Assembly (NCBI RefSeq): GCF_027580225.2
Contig: NC_073352.2
Coordinates: forward strand, 35,451,501-35,515,500
Origin: Misgurnus anguillicaudatus
Lineage: Eukaryota > Chordata > Actinopteri > Cypriniformes > Cobitidae
DNA: 64,000 bases
Direction: 5' to 3'
Part shown: positions 37,021 to 50,409 of the stretch, piece after piece
How positions within the stretch are numbered: position 1 is the stretch's first letter
How the letters are laid out: each line of letters starts with the position of its first letter
Position numbers and translations under genes: made by a program
Notes under the pieces: generated by a model
Seen by the model: only the letters and a program-made list of their open reading frames with translations
What the model was told of the DNA's origin: nothing
The model's database searches: none

Positions 37021-40000
37021 CTGTCATATAAAGGGGACAGTTCAGGGGTTAGGTTATCAGCCTGTCATAATAGAGACATTGAAACAGTTTGATACAGCAT
37101 TGCCCCCGAGGGTCAACACATGCTCGTAATCAGATCATTAAAGCAAAGCCTAACGGCCTGCAACATAGTTAAAAATGTGCCATGTGGAGTCAAAGTAAAA
37201 TGGCAGACTGGCATACGATGCAATGTTCTGTTTTTAAAACCTATCGTGCTGCCTTTATAGTTACAACTAAAGGAATCATACTCATAACTCTGCACACCTG
37301 TTTCAATAGGTTGGTAACAAATGTGGCCTCTTAAAACATCTTAATGAATCTGATAACGGTATGAATGTTTAAAAAAAGACTGCAAAGAATACAAACAACA
37401 AGTGTCTGTACCTACAAACGCCTGAACAAATTAATTTGCCAAGTCTAGGAAGTCTCCTCCTATAAAATATACTTTTAAAAATATTGTATTAATAAATTAA
37501 TTATATATGAAGGCTAAAGATGAACATCAAGTATAAACTCACTGTCAAATAAACTTTAAGGCTCACATTTATTATAAATAAGGTGCACCTGAACAGTCAG
37601 TGATAAATGCTGTAATGCAGGGCTCTTAAACTAATGGATTTCTTCAGTCACAGTATTGACTTTCATACTTCCATCAATCCATTGAGTAATTTGCTATTAT
37701 AGTAATATGTATGGGTGTAACGAACCACAGTTGATCCGTAATCCGTACGGATCACGACCCACGACTCAGCTCACACATGCGATTAATATGCAAACTTAAA
37801 TGGGTAAAGTTTATCATTTGCATACGTTTCAAAGGCTTGTAAACGTTAAAGGGGGGGTTTAATGGTATTTCAAGCATTCTGACTTATTAACACAGTTATA
37901 GAGTTGTTTCCTCATGCTAAACGTAGGCAAATTTTTTTCGATTACGGTTCTAACTGACGTTTCAGGGGTTTTCGATACGTATCACTTCTTTATATGGGCT
38001 TCCGCCGGAAAACTTCCCCCGGAAAACCCCGCCCAGCTTTCAGTCAGCGGGAGACGCTAGAGCTTGCTAACAGCTTATCATGCAACTCAGCTTTGTTTAA
38101 TTTCAAAAGTCAACAATGGCACAACAAGAAGTGTGTTTTTGGATGTAAGGAGAAGACATCCAGCCTTATGGAAACAATGGATATAGTTTATTATCCGGAT
38201 TAGCAGCGGAGTTTTGCGTGTGTGTTTGATGCTGTGGATTTTCAGAACCGGGTCATGACGAGTTACACGTGGTAAGTAAGACTTCTGTCTTATGTTGGAA
38301 ATAGGCGCGTGCATATTATATAAATGACACGAACATGTAGTGAATCATAAGTTAAAACAGTGTTGTATAGTGTTGCATGACTCGTACTCGATCCTCCCGT
38401 GTTATAACTCCTCCTTTTTTTTGTACGTTATCGGAAAGATTCGGTAAAGCTAATCTTTCTTTTATAAATCTGATTAAACTAAAGACTCTTCAGAGATATA
38501 AAGGATGTCATACTACTCCATAGGTACTCCAGATTAATTTCAGAAATGCAGAAACAGCGTGTGTTACGTGAGCTTTAACATTTGTAGGCACAAACGCACA
38601 TGCGGTTGAATGTGTCCGGTATGGAGTGAGACGTGATCATCCCTATGCCCTTCAAAGATCAGAACTCTTGATGTGTTGCACTACTGTGTCTCATACTGTA
38701 GTCCATTAAAATACATTCAGTGATCAGAGCACTTTTTACTTTATGTGGAGCGACTGTTTGTGCTGCATCTCCTTTCTGAAGCACTGTTTATAATTCACCC
38801 TCTATCTGTGTGTTTGTGCTTAAGTGCACTCAGTAGTGCACACACGGTGAGATGAGTTTCAAAAAGAAAGCGAACACAGAATCTTTGTTCTTGACAGTGC
38901 ATACACAAACAAAATCATCTCCGCGGTATTCTTTATCTAATAAAAACATTTGTTTATGTCTTAAGTGTATGTATAGATTAGAGGCAGAAATCAGGTTCTT
39001 GCTTATCTTAAAAAGACAGTAACCTTAAAAATCTGAAAAATCTGTAGCTCTAAACGAATAATAATTTATACAATAAAGACATATTATTCATTTAATTTCA
39101 ATTTCTGTACCTAATGCCTCACAAGATTAAATATGTATTATATGTGTAAGAGTTCTTGTGTAGGTGAAATTGTGGCCGTTTCTCAAATAGAAGACTGCAT
39201 CCTTCGGAGGTCGCATTTTTAAATTGCATTTACTGCATAAAGACTGTCTTATTAGAGACTACAAACAATTATAAAGTTTACTAATAATTTAGTTAAATCG
39301 CAAATTGTTGTAATATGCTCACGACTTGCGAATGTAATGCTCAGTTAATGATCTGAAATAAACCTTAATGACGTATGCAGCCTGCATATGAGACCTCTGG
39401 AGGATGCAGCTTTCAGATACACCAAAAGCGTTTATGGCAGTTGCAGGCGCCTTTTTTAAATTATATTCTGTGGGCATGGAGCGTTTGCGCGCTGTTTATT
39501 TGCTTTTCCTTTGAAGGAACACTGAGAGCGGAGAAGCGCCCGACGTCATTCGCGTCTTTCCATTGTCCACTCGAATGAGGGGAGATGCGGGACTTACGTT
39601 GTGGTGAGGGAAGTTTACAGTTGCTTTGAAGAACCGGACTCCACTCGTTCACTCTCTCCTGCGTGTTTGTGCACCTCTCACCCTCAAACAAGGTCAGAGC
39701 AAGCGTCCTCTTTTTAAAGTTTCTGCTAATATGACAGTTAACAGCAAAAGTTTTTGCAATATTTGATTGACAAGACAGCTGACTAGGTGGTTGCCTAGCA
39801 ATATTAAAAGCCGCGTCGACTCGCACTGCTCTTTTTTTAAAAAGGCAGTGCGTCGCGCCTTGTGTTTCCAAGCGTTTAAAGCGTGGTTGCTGTAATTAGC
39901 CTCTTACAGTGCATGCATTATATTCTGTCTTTTACTGCATTTGCTTTTTTGTTTGGGTTTCCAATAATGTTCGTTTGGGAGCTTCGTTTGCGTGGCACAC

Positions 40001-40872
40001 ACAAAAATCTTAGCAGCATGTTAACATCAAATTATTGTAATGAATTGCTGCTGTTTGCCCATCACAAAGCTCTATTTGATCATAGTTAGGATAAGGTCTA
40101 AAAAGTGGATAGCAAAGCAGCACACTAGGTTTAGGAACAGGGCTTAAATGACTGTCATAACAGAGGATTAATGCCCCATTCAAGAGAGAGCAGAGGAAGA
40201 AAAAGTTGATGGAAAAAGATTTAATAACCCAGACTTTTGCACCTCGGAAGTAAGGCCACAGCATCTGCTGAATGATTCAAGAAATTATTCGGACCCAGTG
40301 TAGCATGATATGTGAAATCACACTGAATACATATCCAACGAACAGATACTCCACATCTCAACCAAGAAATAATTATCATTGTGAAGATACTAGAATCTTG
40401 CTCAAAAGCCAAACATGTTCATCCAATTAGCCAGTGAGTTCACCTGGAAAATTCATCCTGAAATCCATCACTTTTGACTACTGCTTAACCTAATAAACCA
40501 AGGAAAAATCCCATAGACCCAATTCTCATAACATTTGAAAGGATTTTCTTCAACCCAGTTGGGATTAAGGAGATTGTTACATTCAAATGTAGGCATTTAG
40601 CAAATACTTTTATCCAAAACGACTTACAAAGATTAGGAAACAATAAAGCGATTTGTCATTTGAAAGGCAATAATACAAGTGCTTATATCAAGTTACTAGT
40701 TTTCATAATTCCAAGCAATACCAGTTTTTTTATTTAATAATATAGAAGACCAGTTAACATCTAGATTGTGGACGCTTACACGCATCTAATCTTCAAACAT
40801 GTGCAATGCTTTCTGATGTCAGTACAACCCAAACTGGAAGAGATTTCTTCAGGAACAGAGATCTGTAGTTAC
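37021..40872 (-). other. ctnna1 intron 5
   Basis: 3.85 kb. It contains one copy of a dispersed repeat (37.85-38.6 kb, second copy at 50.4 kb), a further repeat-like segment starting GGCCGTTTCTCAA near 39.17 kb, and a CpG-richer patch at 39.44-39.7 kb. The ORFs at 39375-39871 show no recognisable protein. Confidence 0.8.
37848..38600 (+). repeat. Dispersed repeat, copy 1
   Basis: It starts TTAAAGGGGGGG and includes CCGGAAAACTTCCCCCGG, AGCAGCGGAGTTTTGCGTG, and ACACGAACATGTAGTGAATC. It shares these in the same order with 50410-51770. It is non-coding and the boundaries are approximate. Confidence 0.6.
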
Positions 40873-40992
40873 CTGCTGTCTCTTGGCTGCCATCATGTTC
40901 AGTTTGTCCACCTCCGGCTTCAGAGCTTTGTACTGAATGCCCAGTTCCTGCTCAGTGCCAGCGTTACGCACATTCACCAGGTTCTCCTCTAC
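40873..40992 (-). CDS. ctnna1: ctnna1 exon 5: residues 157-196
   Basis: A 120-bp, 40-codon, phase 0-0 exon. The acceptor is CCCACAG and the donor GTAACT. It encodes VEENLVNVRNAGTEQELGIQ and then YKALKPEVDKLNMMAAKRQQ. The PEVDKLN.MAAKRQQ segment discriminates alpha-E from alpha-N catenin, which has a diverged version here. Confidence 0.95.
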
Positions 40993-43900
40993 CTGTGGGT
41001 TAAAAATGGAAAATGTTTTAAGAAAAAAAAAATGACATGAATCATAAGGCATTCTGGAACTTTACCAGACTCATTTTACAAAAACCCTGACCTACAATGG
41101 CACCGCTGTAGCTTTGACATGGTTATACCTAATCAGAGATGGGCAGGAGACAGAAGGCCACTGTCATGTTGTCAAAAACAACTAGCAAAACATTAACATT
41201 GTCACTTTTAATTGAGAGAGACAAGCGAAAGTGGACATTAAATTACTGCTGGAAATGAACCTGCATCTGCACAACAGCCAATCATATTGAACTTTTCTTT
41301 TAGAAGGCCACACTATAATTAAACCTGACTCTCACCATAAACACAGCCATAAATGTTAAAGAATAAAACTAAAGTTTTTAGGAAAATAGTAAAACTGCAT
41401 TTGAATTTACTTGGTAAAAACCTTTTTCAGAAGCATGTTAGCATTTTTCAAAAGTGTTACCCTACCTTTAAGTGAATGTTTGGTTAACTGTTCATGTGTA
41501 AGATTATATTAGATCCTGCATTACAGTAGATCTTAAAGCCGTCTGTCTTAATGTCAATCAAACAAAAGAAAAAAAGTTGAATTTTTTTCCTATAGATATT
41601 GTTTTTGACTGCGTGTGCTAAATATTAGTTTTATAGTGATTTTAAGGTACTATGGATGCAGTTATTGTGCTTTGAACGTTCAAATACCTTTAACCTGATT
41701 TTTCTCAGAACTGACTTTGCTGACTCTGTCAATTTAAAACAGGTGTTGATCTGTCATTTTGTGATTCAAACGAAATCAAACTTCATTTTGAAGGGGTTTT
41801 TAATAAAGAATGTCAAAACCTAATCTTTTTTTTCTCATGAGAGTAAAAATGTGCAAGTTTTGAGTGCCTTCGTATAAATGACCAGTAGGGATCGACCGAT
41901 ATGGATTTTTCAGTGCCGATGCCGATACCGATTTTTGTTTCATCAGCCTTAGCCGATGACCGATACAGGCTGCCGATTTTCTTGAGCCGATATTTGGAGC
42001 CGATACTGGTTTTGCTCACTCAATTTACATCATAAAAATTATGTAAAAAATGGCATGTTGTTAAAAAGAGATGTTATTAGTTTGCACAGTTCTTACATTT
42101 ATTGTAGTTTAGGACTAGTCTAATCCCTGTCCAGGAAACCGCCCCATAGAGATGAAAAAAACCCCACTTTGTTCAGCTATGATCAGCTGTTAAGCCGAGC
42201 TTTCAATGTTGTCGTGAAAAGGTTGGTTGTTTTTAGTCACATGACCTGCAATCGCTTGCGGGTTCCAGCACTCTGTCTGTAAATTATGCCGGAAAAATCG
42301 GCAAACACGGCAGCCATGTATCGGCCGATGCCGATACGCATAAAACTCGCAAATATCGGCCCGATATATCGGCCGGCCGATATATCGGTCTATCACTAAT
42401 GACCAGTCAAACATATCTTAACCATTGAGGCAGAGTTATGTTCCTGTAATGCTCACATAAATGTTTATAGATACAACTGACATTTTTTATTAAAATCAAA
42501 AAAGTCAAAAATCAGAACTTTGACACCCAAATTTGTAGTTTGCCAAAAACAACCCATTTCACATTACAAGTCATTTTAAAAGAACAGCTCCCATATAAAA
42601 GAAAACCTTTAATAGAATTTAATTTAGCAACATTTATTTAGCAAATGTATGAGTCAAGTACATTAGTCAAACTCAGAGAAATGTTTAATGGTCACACAAG
42701 CATACACCTCCTCATTTGATCATTTAAAGGGTCATGGATGTGTCATGATGCATTAAAATACAATTCGAGTGAAACAGCTTCCAAAATAAGAAAAAAAGTA
42801 AGGTGGGACTTCATTTCGTCCTTTGAGAACTGATTGGATTATTTGGGCCATGTTGTTAAATGCTAGGATCTATTCCCAGACAGAAACAAGTCTTCAATAG
42901 ACCTGCCCTCACACCATCCCTCATGACAGAAAGTGGAGAGAGGTCATTTCAAGGAGGGGAAAATTAACATTTTTGATTAAAGAAAAAATAATGCACAGTT
43001 AAGTCACTTATAAAAACGCTACAATATTCTATAAAAAACTACGTTTTAATTTTAATTACATGGTGACTTTAAAAACAAATCCAGAGTAAATAGAAGTGAA
43101 CAAACAGCACCTTCCCAATGCGATCCGAAACCTTATCGATGCTTTCCTAATGTTAGAATGCAGACAATGCAAAGACATTTTACAAGGTCTTGCAATCCTC
43201 TAGGATAAAACTTTACAACCACATCAACTACTGTTCACAGACAGAGCCTCAACTGAGCCCTGCCCACAGACCTCGCTACAGCTGGATTGTGAATCAACAC
43301 CCAAGGACGTTTCTATGGATAACAACCAAGAAAGGCAAGATAATGCTCTCCAGCTTCCAGGAACACCAGAATCACAGCTGATGTTGTCACACTCTCTCCA
43401 ACATCACCACTTCTGTGTTTTTCAGAGAAAATGAAGATGATATGAATGCATTTTGACAGCATTTTGAAAGCATTTTGACAGCTTGGTTTTTGGACTAATG
43501 AGGAATCTTACAGGATGTTTTTATAGTTCAACGACCTCTTGTGTGTCAAAAGACCAAGGGAAACTTGATTGCTCAATTCAACACCCCTTTAAGTCGAGCT
43601 GCCAGAACAATATAACAGAAAACAGTGCCTCCTCTTCCATAAGAACGCTCCTACTCTCAATTGGACGAACATCCGTCATAACCTTACAATCAAATTGTTA
43701 AGCCAGTGTTTTTTGGTTGATGCAAGACAAAAAAATTCTCTCATCTCTGTATCATACATTTCCTATGAAATCTCAGAGGGGTGCAATGCTTTCAACATGA
43801 CTGCCAACACTGAAATCATTTTGTTTAGAAACGTGACAGGACCTCTCTACAGTCCATCAAAGACTACACGGAGTGTGATTCAATAGCTTGTTGCTTTCAG

Positions 43901-44922
43901 AAAGAGTAGGCAGCTGTAATCTAGTTTGCACCAACAACCCATCGACTGAATGCAAACAAAACAAATAAAATTCAGGTTTATGCGTTCAACTACAGGCTAC
44001 AAAAATGCTTTTCAAGATGTGCAAAACATGAAATAACAACTTGCAAAAGCAGTAAAAAAATCCTATGACATGCAGAAAAACTTCAACTGGGTCTGCAACA
44101 GAAACACTGTATGAGGAAGTTCAAGGAGAATTGGGCAATGTAAGAACTGAAACCAGCAGAGATCATAAAAGGGGTTAAATAAATTCCGGCATCCATGTTT
44201 GTACACTTAACCAACAGCATAAAAACACATCTGGACCAAAGCCAGTTCTCTGTGGTAGCCCATTTAGATCTAGACTTATGGGGTTAGAGATAATGAAGGG
44301 GTTATAAAGAGAACTCTGAAATCAGCGGTGTCCTCAGTCTGAAGTGCTCAGGCAAGATATGAAGGTTTAAAATATCCCTAATATCGGCCTACTCCAAATC
44401 TAAACGTTAAACACCATCCCTGGAATGATTGGTCAAATTTTAAGTGATATTTTCCAGAGAATTTTTCCTAATCATGCACCGAAAAGAAAATTCTGTGACG
44501 AAACAGATAAAGAAAATGCTGCATGCATTGGACGAAAATAATTTAACAGCTATTTATCTAAAAAAAAATGTAAAGGTGCATATCAGGCTACAGAAAGCTA
44601 TGCACAGCCTACAGTATAGCTTCAGCGTAGGTCCTATGCAGAACAATAAATCACATTTAAAGCGTGATCACAGGAAGTGGATCATCTCAAAGAACTCATG
44701 TCATTTAAACAAACTACTCAGGAAAAAAAAAGAAAAGTATCTTTCTCGAAAACTTTAAAATGCATCTGCACTGTGTTGGTTGCTATTTGATCTTGTGGTC
44801 AAAAAACTTACTGTCGGTAAAAAATATATTTGGCCTTTGATATTTTTGGCCAAATAGTTTTTGTTGACCAACATTCATAAGGATGCAAGATAAAAACACA
44901 GTGTGGTGTATGCATGTCTTAC
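40993..44922 (-). other. ctnna1 intron 4
   Basis: 3.9 kb. It contains a hAT-like MITE at 41886-42398. The rest (42.4-44.9 kb) shows nothing I can assign. Confidence 0.85.
41886..42398. mobile_element. hAT-like MITE (TAGGGATCGACCGATAT ends), perfect 8-bp duplication
   Basis: TAGGGATCGACCGATAT at the left and ATATCGGTCTATCACTA at the right, with ATGACCAG on both sides (41878-41885 and 42399-42406). Many GCCGATA/TATCGGC words lie near both ends. 513 bp with no ORF. Confidence 0.75.
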
Positions 44923-45089
44923 CAGTTTGAGCTGAAGCAGGAGTTGGTATACATCTGCCATATCAGCCAGCACAAGCAAATGAGTGACAGCAGACAGAAG
45001 TGCACGTGCAGCACGCACCATATTGCCTCTCTTCACTGAAGAACAAGGATCCTCTGCAAACTCTCCTGATGCCAACTTCATGGATTCTC
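44923..45089 (-). CDS. ctnna1: ctnna1 exon 4: residues 101-156
   Basis: The acceptor is TTCTTCAG and the first two bases complete the split Gly codon. It reads ESMKLASGEFAEDPCSSVKR and continues through GNMVRAARALLSAVTHLLVL to QLLLQLKL. The donor is GTAAGA (first intron base 44922), phase 0. This is the core of the beta-catenin-binding/dimerisation helices. The human equivalent has DLMKAAAGEFADDPCSSVKR at this point. Confidence 0.95.
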
Positions 45090-46031
45090 CTGAAGAAAAC
45101 ATACAAAATCCCATTGTCATTTCCTAGTCCATGATATAAAATTATGTATTTCCAATGTATCAGGCAACATAACAGATAAGTGAACATCTGAAGATGCAAT
45201 TACATTCAAAGCAGGCCTTTGAAATGCTTAAGACCTAATAATTACTGACTTATAAAGAAAGAATTTACACACAATGACAATAATATACAACAAGGTCACT
45301 TTTAAACAAGGGTGCAGACTGGTACTCAATGAAAGCAAGAAAAATTAGCTTTTTAATGTGTAAATGAGGAGTTACTTTCAAGTGGCTGGTAATACAGTTT
45401 AAGATTAACTAACTCATTGATGCAACCAAGCCATAAAAAATGACAAAAAAAAAAAACCACACATTTATGGACAACTGGAATACAAACAATTGAATAAGGT
45501 AAAAAAACAGGGCTGTAAAAAACTGCCACCACTTTATGATAAAATACAGTTATTTTGACAATAAGAAATATTCATGGCCTGTAATTGTTTATTCAATTGA
45601 CTCATCATCAGCAGGTGTGGCAAAAACGTAATTTTGGATTCTGTCTGCAAGACAACATGAACATTAAAGTAGAGACAGAGATGCTGGTACACATCAACAT
45701 CATGCTGTGCTGGAGCTCCAGAATTTTCTTTGTCCCCCAAGCAGGAGAGCTCTACACCCGTCGCATGACCACAAAGGGCCAAGTAAACAATAAGACCAAC
45801 AGGGGAAAAACATCAATAATGCTCGCTTTCAAACAGAGCATCATATGGAGCTGTGAAATTCAAACCAACAATTTTGGCAACAAATCTGATTCAGGTTCTC
45901 TGCGGCCCATCGCATGAAAATAGCCAAGCGTATATAAGAACAACTACACAGTGAAAGTCAGAGCTAATTACTCGGGCAGTGAATGTGTACATGTCAGCGA
46001 GTGAAGGGTGACAGGTTAATTGCATTAGGAT

Positions 46032-46978
46032 TAGGGATGCTCCGATCAGGATTTTTGCAGGCCGATACCGATCACCGATTTGTTGTCTTTGTGATCGGCC
46101 GATATCAATGCCGATACCGATTTTTCAAGCTGCTATGCAAGCTCTTTGATGACTGTAACTTTTAACATTTTTTCTAGGTAAAGTAAAACCACAGATGTTG
46201 CCTTTGTTATATTACTTGCAGTAATTAGGTATATTATTGTTTTAATAGAGAATCAAATAAATTAGCACAACAAATATTTCTTCTGCAAAGAGAAATTTAA
46301 TATGCCTTTAAAAAGGCTTATGTCTGTAAAAACTAATGAAAATAAAACAGTTAACAGTCTTTACTGTATGAATTAAATATACACGCATTCGTATGAAGTA
46401 CAACAGTTCTTTAGTGAAGAGCAGAGAGTGATTTTATTGAGAGATGAATTAGGTTACTGTAGCTTTAAGACTTGACAGAGATCGCTCTGTTCACGTGCAC
46501 TGATGACAGGCTGCTGTGTGCGCGCGGCGGGTGTATGCAGACGAGAGCAGCTGTGAGGAAAATGAAAGTTTAAACGCTCAAAACTTTAAAACGCATGCAA
46601 ATAAACTTTTGACACGAGGATGCAATTGTCCGCGATAGATATTTGTTGTATACGCTGTTTGATGGGGATGTGAAGACGGGTCGCGCTGTTAGGACCGGAC
46701 CGCGTCCTCATAGAAAATACACATATCTCTGTGAAGGCAAAGAGAGGAATGCAAATCTACACGTCGCTCATCAGCCACGGCCCACGGGTTATAAAAATGC
46801 TCTCACTGCGTAAAAAAGGTCTCTACGTGCAGCCGCATTAAGGAGCCATTTCATGGCTGACAAAAGTAAACAGAAAGATCGGTTCACGAGATCGGCAAAT
46901 TTAACGAGGACCGATCGAGTCATTTAATGCCGTTATCGGCCGATACCGATCTGCGGCCGATCGATCGGAGCATCCCTA
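46032..46978 (+). mobile_element. hAT-like element A, perfect TIR and 8-bp duplication
   Basis: TIR TAGGGATGCTCCGATC / GATCGGAGCATCCCTA is exact over 16 bp, flanked by ATTAGGAT (46024-46031 and 46979-46986). It is 947 bp with no transposase, and the sub-terminal regions are packed with CCGATACCGAT/ATCGGCCGAT words. It is the same family as 53141-54072 in the opposite orientation. Confidence 0.85.
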
Positions 46979-47549
46979 ATTAGGATGTCATTTTGTGACA
47001 TGCAAGAGAAAGAGGAAAGTAAGGGCCAGTGAGACCTGTGCCTCTCCTGCTGAAAGCAAAGACTCGTTTCATGTATCTTCAAAGCCAGGGTCCGCTGACA
47101 CGCGCCAGCACACAAAGTGGGTTTCTTCGGTGAAGGTCGAGTCCCGGGGATAACACGAACGTCTTATCTGATGTAGCTGTGGAAAGCTGTCATCACTTCA
47201 CATCCCATTTGGCTCTTGTGCTACCGTTTTCACTTTCCTCTTTAAACCTCTTTAAAGCAACAAAGCATATCATTTTAACAGCTCATTTTGAGGAAAAAAA
47301 CTGATCTTACAATATCAAAATGAATGAAGCCAGACAAATGACCACAAACACTGCATTCAACACATCTTGAGTTGCCCTAACAGTTGTGTCTGCAAATGAA
47401 CTGAACGCTATCTTGAGAATTTTTGCATCCCACAGAAGCCGTGCATAGAAAAGCTTACAAAGAAATGACCAGGAGAACGACGAGAAATTATAAAGTTCAC
47501 AACTAGCTCAATCCAACAAATAGAAAGATTAATTTGAGGGGGCACTAAG

Positions 47550-48933
47550 TAAAGATGCACCGATCGACCGGCCAGAGACTGGAATTGGCCAATTTTATGC
47601 ACCCGCCAGTCAGTCTCACGACATTTTGATTCCGAGTCTATTTGTTGCCAGCTACGCAAGCAATGACATCACAGCTTGATCAGTTTTACAAAAGGCCACG
47701 GAAATAACCACCCTTTTGATTCCTGCACGAATATGCAAATGACACGATATTATGCTACAAGTTTACCCGCTAATATGTAGGACTCTGCTCAGCGGAGTCA
47801 GGCACTTTTCAGTTCAGGCTACCACCTAGACTAGGTCGTCCAAAAAAAAAAAGGCTGTCAAGTGCATTTCAAGAAATGAGAAAGACGTGGTCTGGACCGT
47901 CACTGTCTGGAGGATAACTAGCCAGTTGATAAAACATCTTGGAGAACAGCATGGACGCGCTTCATACCGCGAGTGTGCACGCACACCACACGACCGAAAT
48001 GAGATAAAGAAGTGGTCCGTCATGTCTGAAGGATAGCCAGTTGATAAAACACGTGTCCGTGAGAACTGTAAGTGGACTTATGTTCCGGGTTTATTTAAGC
48101 ATGTTATTGTATTCGTCTATAGTTCTTGCACATTTAAAGCAAGTTAGCTGGTGATTTTTGTTGTTTGAGCAACCTGCTAGCTGGTTTCACATACCTGTTG
48201 ATTAGATATATTGTTGAGCGCTCTTGCTCACTTTACTTATGTGCATTATTTATATGCTACAGTAGTTACACTCTTTTAAGATAATGTAATTAATAGTGGG
48301 AAATAATCAGTTTTTACCATTTTTGCGCTATCTATCATCGTTCGCCAGACGTTCTACAACATCTGCTTCAGTTTGTGTTTATTAACCCTTTAGTTTCACT
48401 TAATCACACAGCTAGTCCCATTAGAGGTATCTGTTAAAAATATTTAATTAATTAATAATTTAGTATGTGTTCATTTTCTGTCATAGTGTCTTCAAAATTA
48501 AGGTTTATGTGAGTGTTTTAAAAAATATTTTACTTTTCATATTTTAATTTTCATAATTTCATTAATTTTTAATTCCGTTTACAAACTATAAAAGACATGA
48601 AATGGACTTTGTATATTTTAAATGACGAATATAGATGCAGTGCATGTTGCTTGCTTATTTTGTTCAAAATAGTCATAGTAACTAGGAACAATGCTACTTA
48701 CCACAGGTGTCCACCTAATATATGGACATTGTTTAATGTCAGTGACTTTAAGAGCATTTAAATGAAAGATGAAAGTTTTTTTTATTAAAAAAAGTGGATT
48801 TTTGTTTGTTGCCTACATGCTGTCAATTATAGTTTTAGAAAGAAAATCGAAATCGGCAAAAATCTGTACTGGCAGTTCAGACCTACAGAAAAATCAGAAA
48901 TTGGCCAAGAAAATTGCAATCGGTGCATCTCCA
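47550..48933. mobile_element. hAT-like element (TAAAGATGCACCGATC end)
   Basis: Left TAAAGATGCACCGATCGACC and right GCAATCGGTGCATCTCCA. Flanks GCACTAAG (47542-47549) and GCAGTAAG (48934-48941) match 7 of 8. It is 1384 bp, with no ORF resembling a transposase. Confidence 0.65.
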
Positions 48934-50409
48934 GCAGTAAGTAAGAACATTGTGCTTAGGGGTTTCATTCTTTTCTCAGCTGATATTTGGAAAAGTGTGT
49001 GCAGCAATCCCTGTTAACAGGAAGTCAGTCCTACAAAATTATCTAAAAACAGGATTTTCTTGGTTATTATGAAAGCGGTGGTTGCCACAGACAGTTGCAT
49101 GAACCAAATAGCTCTGACTGCAGTGCAGCTCCTGCCTATTATTACCATCACTTAAAAATAGATCGGCCCACGACAGACCACACAAAAACCCAAAGAGAAC
49201 TTAGAAATCTGTGACTGTCGTTCCCTGCTGAGGGTACAATCAATAAGGCCATTTTCACAGGACTGATGGTGATCAGCACACACATAACAAAATCACATCT
49301 ATCACTCCTAAAGCAGCACTCACGAGAGGACAGCAGAAGCACGTGATGAATTGTTTAAAGTGGACATCTGAGCGAGGCAAAATTGGCAACCAGATCCCCT
49401 TGGAGGGAAGGCAGATAGCATTATCATTCCCAGCATCCTTCATCTGTCCCTTTGGAAGGTGCGAAGAAACCCATTTCGACTGTTACGGTAAATAAGACAC
49501 ATTTCACCCGAGAGAAATGGTAATGTTGCAGGAATACATGCAGCAGGCTACTCCAAAACAAAAACTGTTAAAAAGGATTCGATGTGAATTACGCAATCAT
49601 TACATTTGCACAACTCTGCTTCTGCTTTTAAAACAGCTGGTAAGCCACAGCTGGGTAACTGGGATCTCTTTTCAATCTTGGGAAGCTTTAACCCCACTCA
49701 ATGGTGGCATTATGAGTCAAAACACACAGGGCTGAGCAAAACTGCTTGGCTGACAGTACCCGGCACCAGCGAGCAACAGCGTCTGGATTCCACAGCCAAT
49801 GACAGCATACGAAAAGTGATGTGACAACCCACATCATCACAGTGGTGTGCCGGCCAGCATCTGACAGATTTTATAACCTAAACTCAGCCAATATACAGAG
49901 AGTTTGAATGTCGAGTCTGACTAAGCTGTTACTTCAACAAGTAATAAGTGGGTTATGCCTGCACATTGCATCTCTGAATTGTGAAATGCCAGACTAATTC
50001 TCAAGGAGGTAGCTTTCCATGTCAGTATGCCCACTTCAGATAAGAACATATGATGATGAGTCTATAGCAATAGGTTATTTTAGTCGCACGATGACTGGAG
50101 GTAACAGACCCTGTCTGGGAGTCCTACACAAGTGAAGTGTCGCCTTATCTGCATCTGACATCACCCTTGACAACCGGCAGATTCAATGAGATATATACGC
50201 AAGTTGTTTTTCTACTTGTTTTCTCATATTCTTGGCAACAGAGCATAAATAAAAATATCTTGATGGATCACTGCAGCAAGTCAAGGCAAGCTGTTCGCTA
50301 ATGATTGTGGCAACCCCTCTGTAGCACAGGTAGCACATATACACTAAGATTAGTAAGCAATAGGTGACCATTTTTCTAAAATCTACTTGGCAATGTCGAA
50401 ACCATTAAC

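Noticed and set aside
39461..39871. 136-codon minus-strand ORF in intron 5
   Set aside because: No recognisable domain; lies in a GC-richer, possibly transposon-derived patch where stop codons are rarer.
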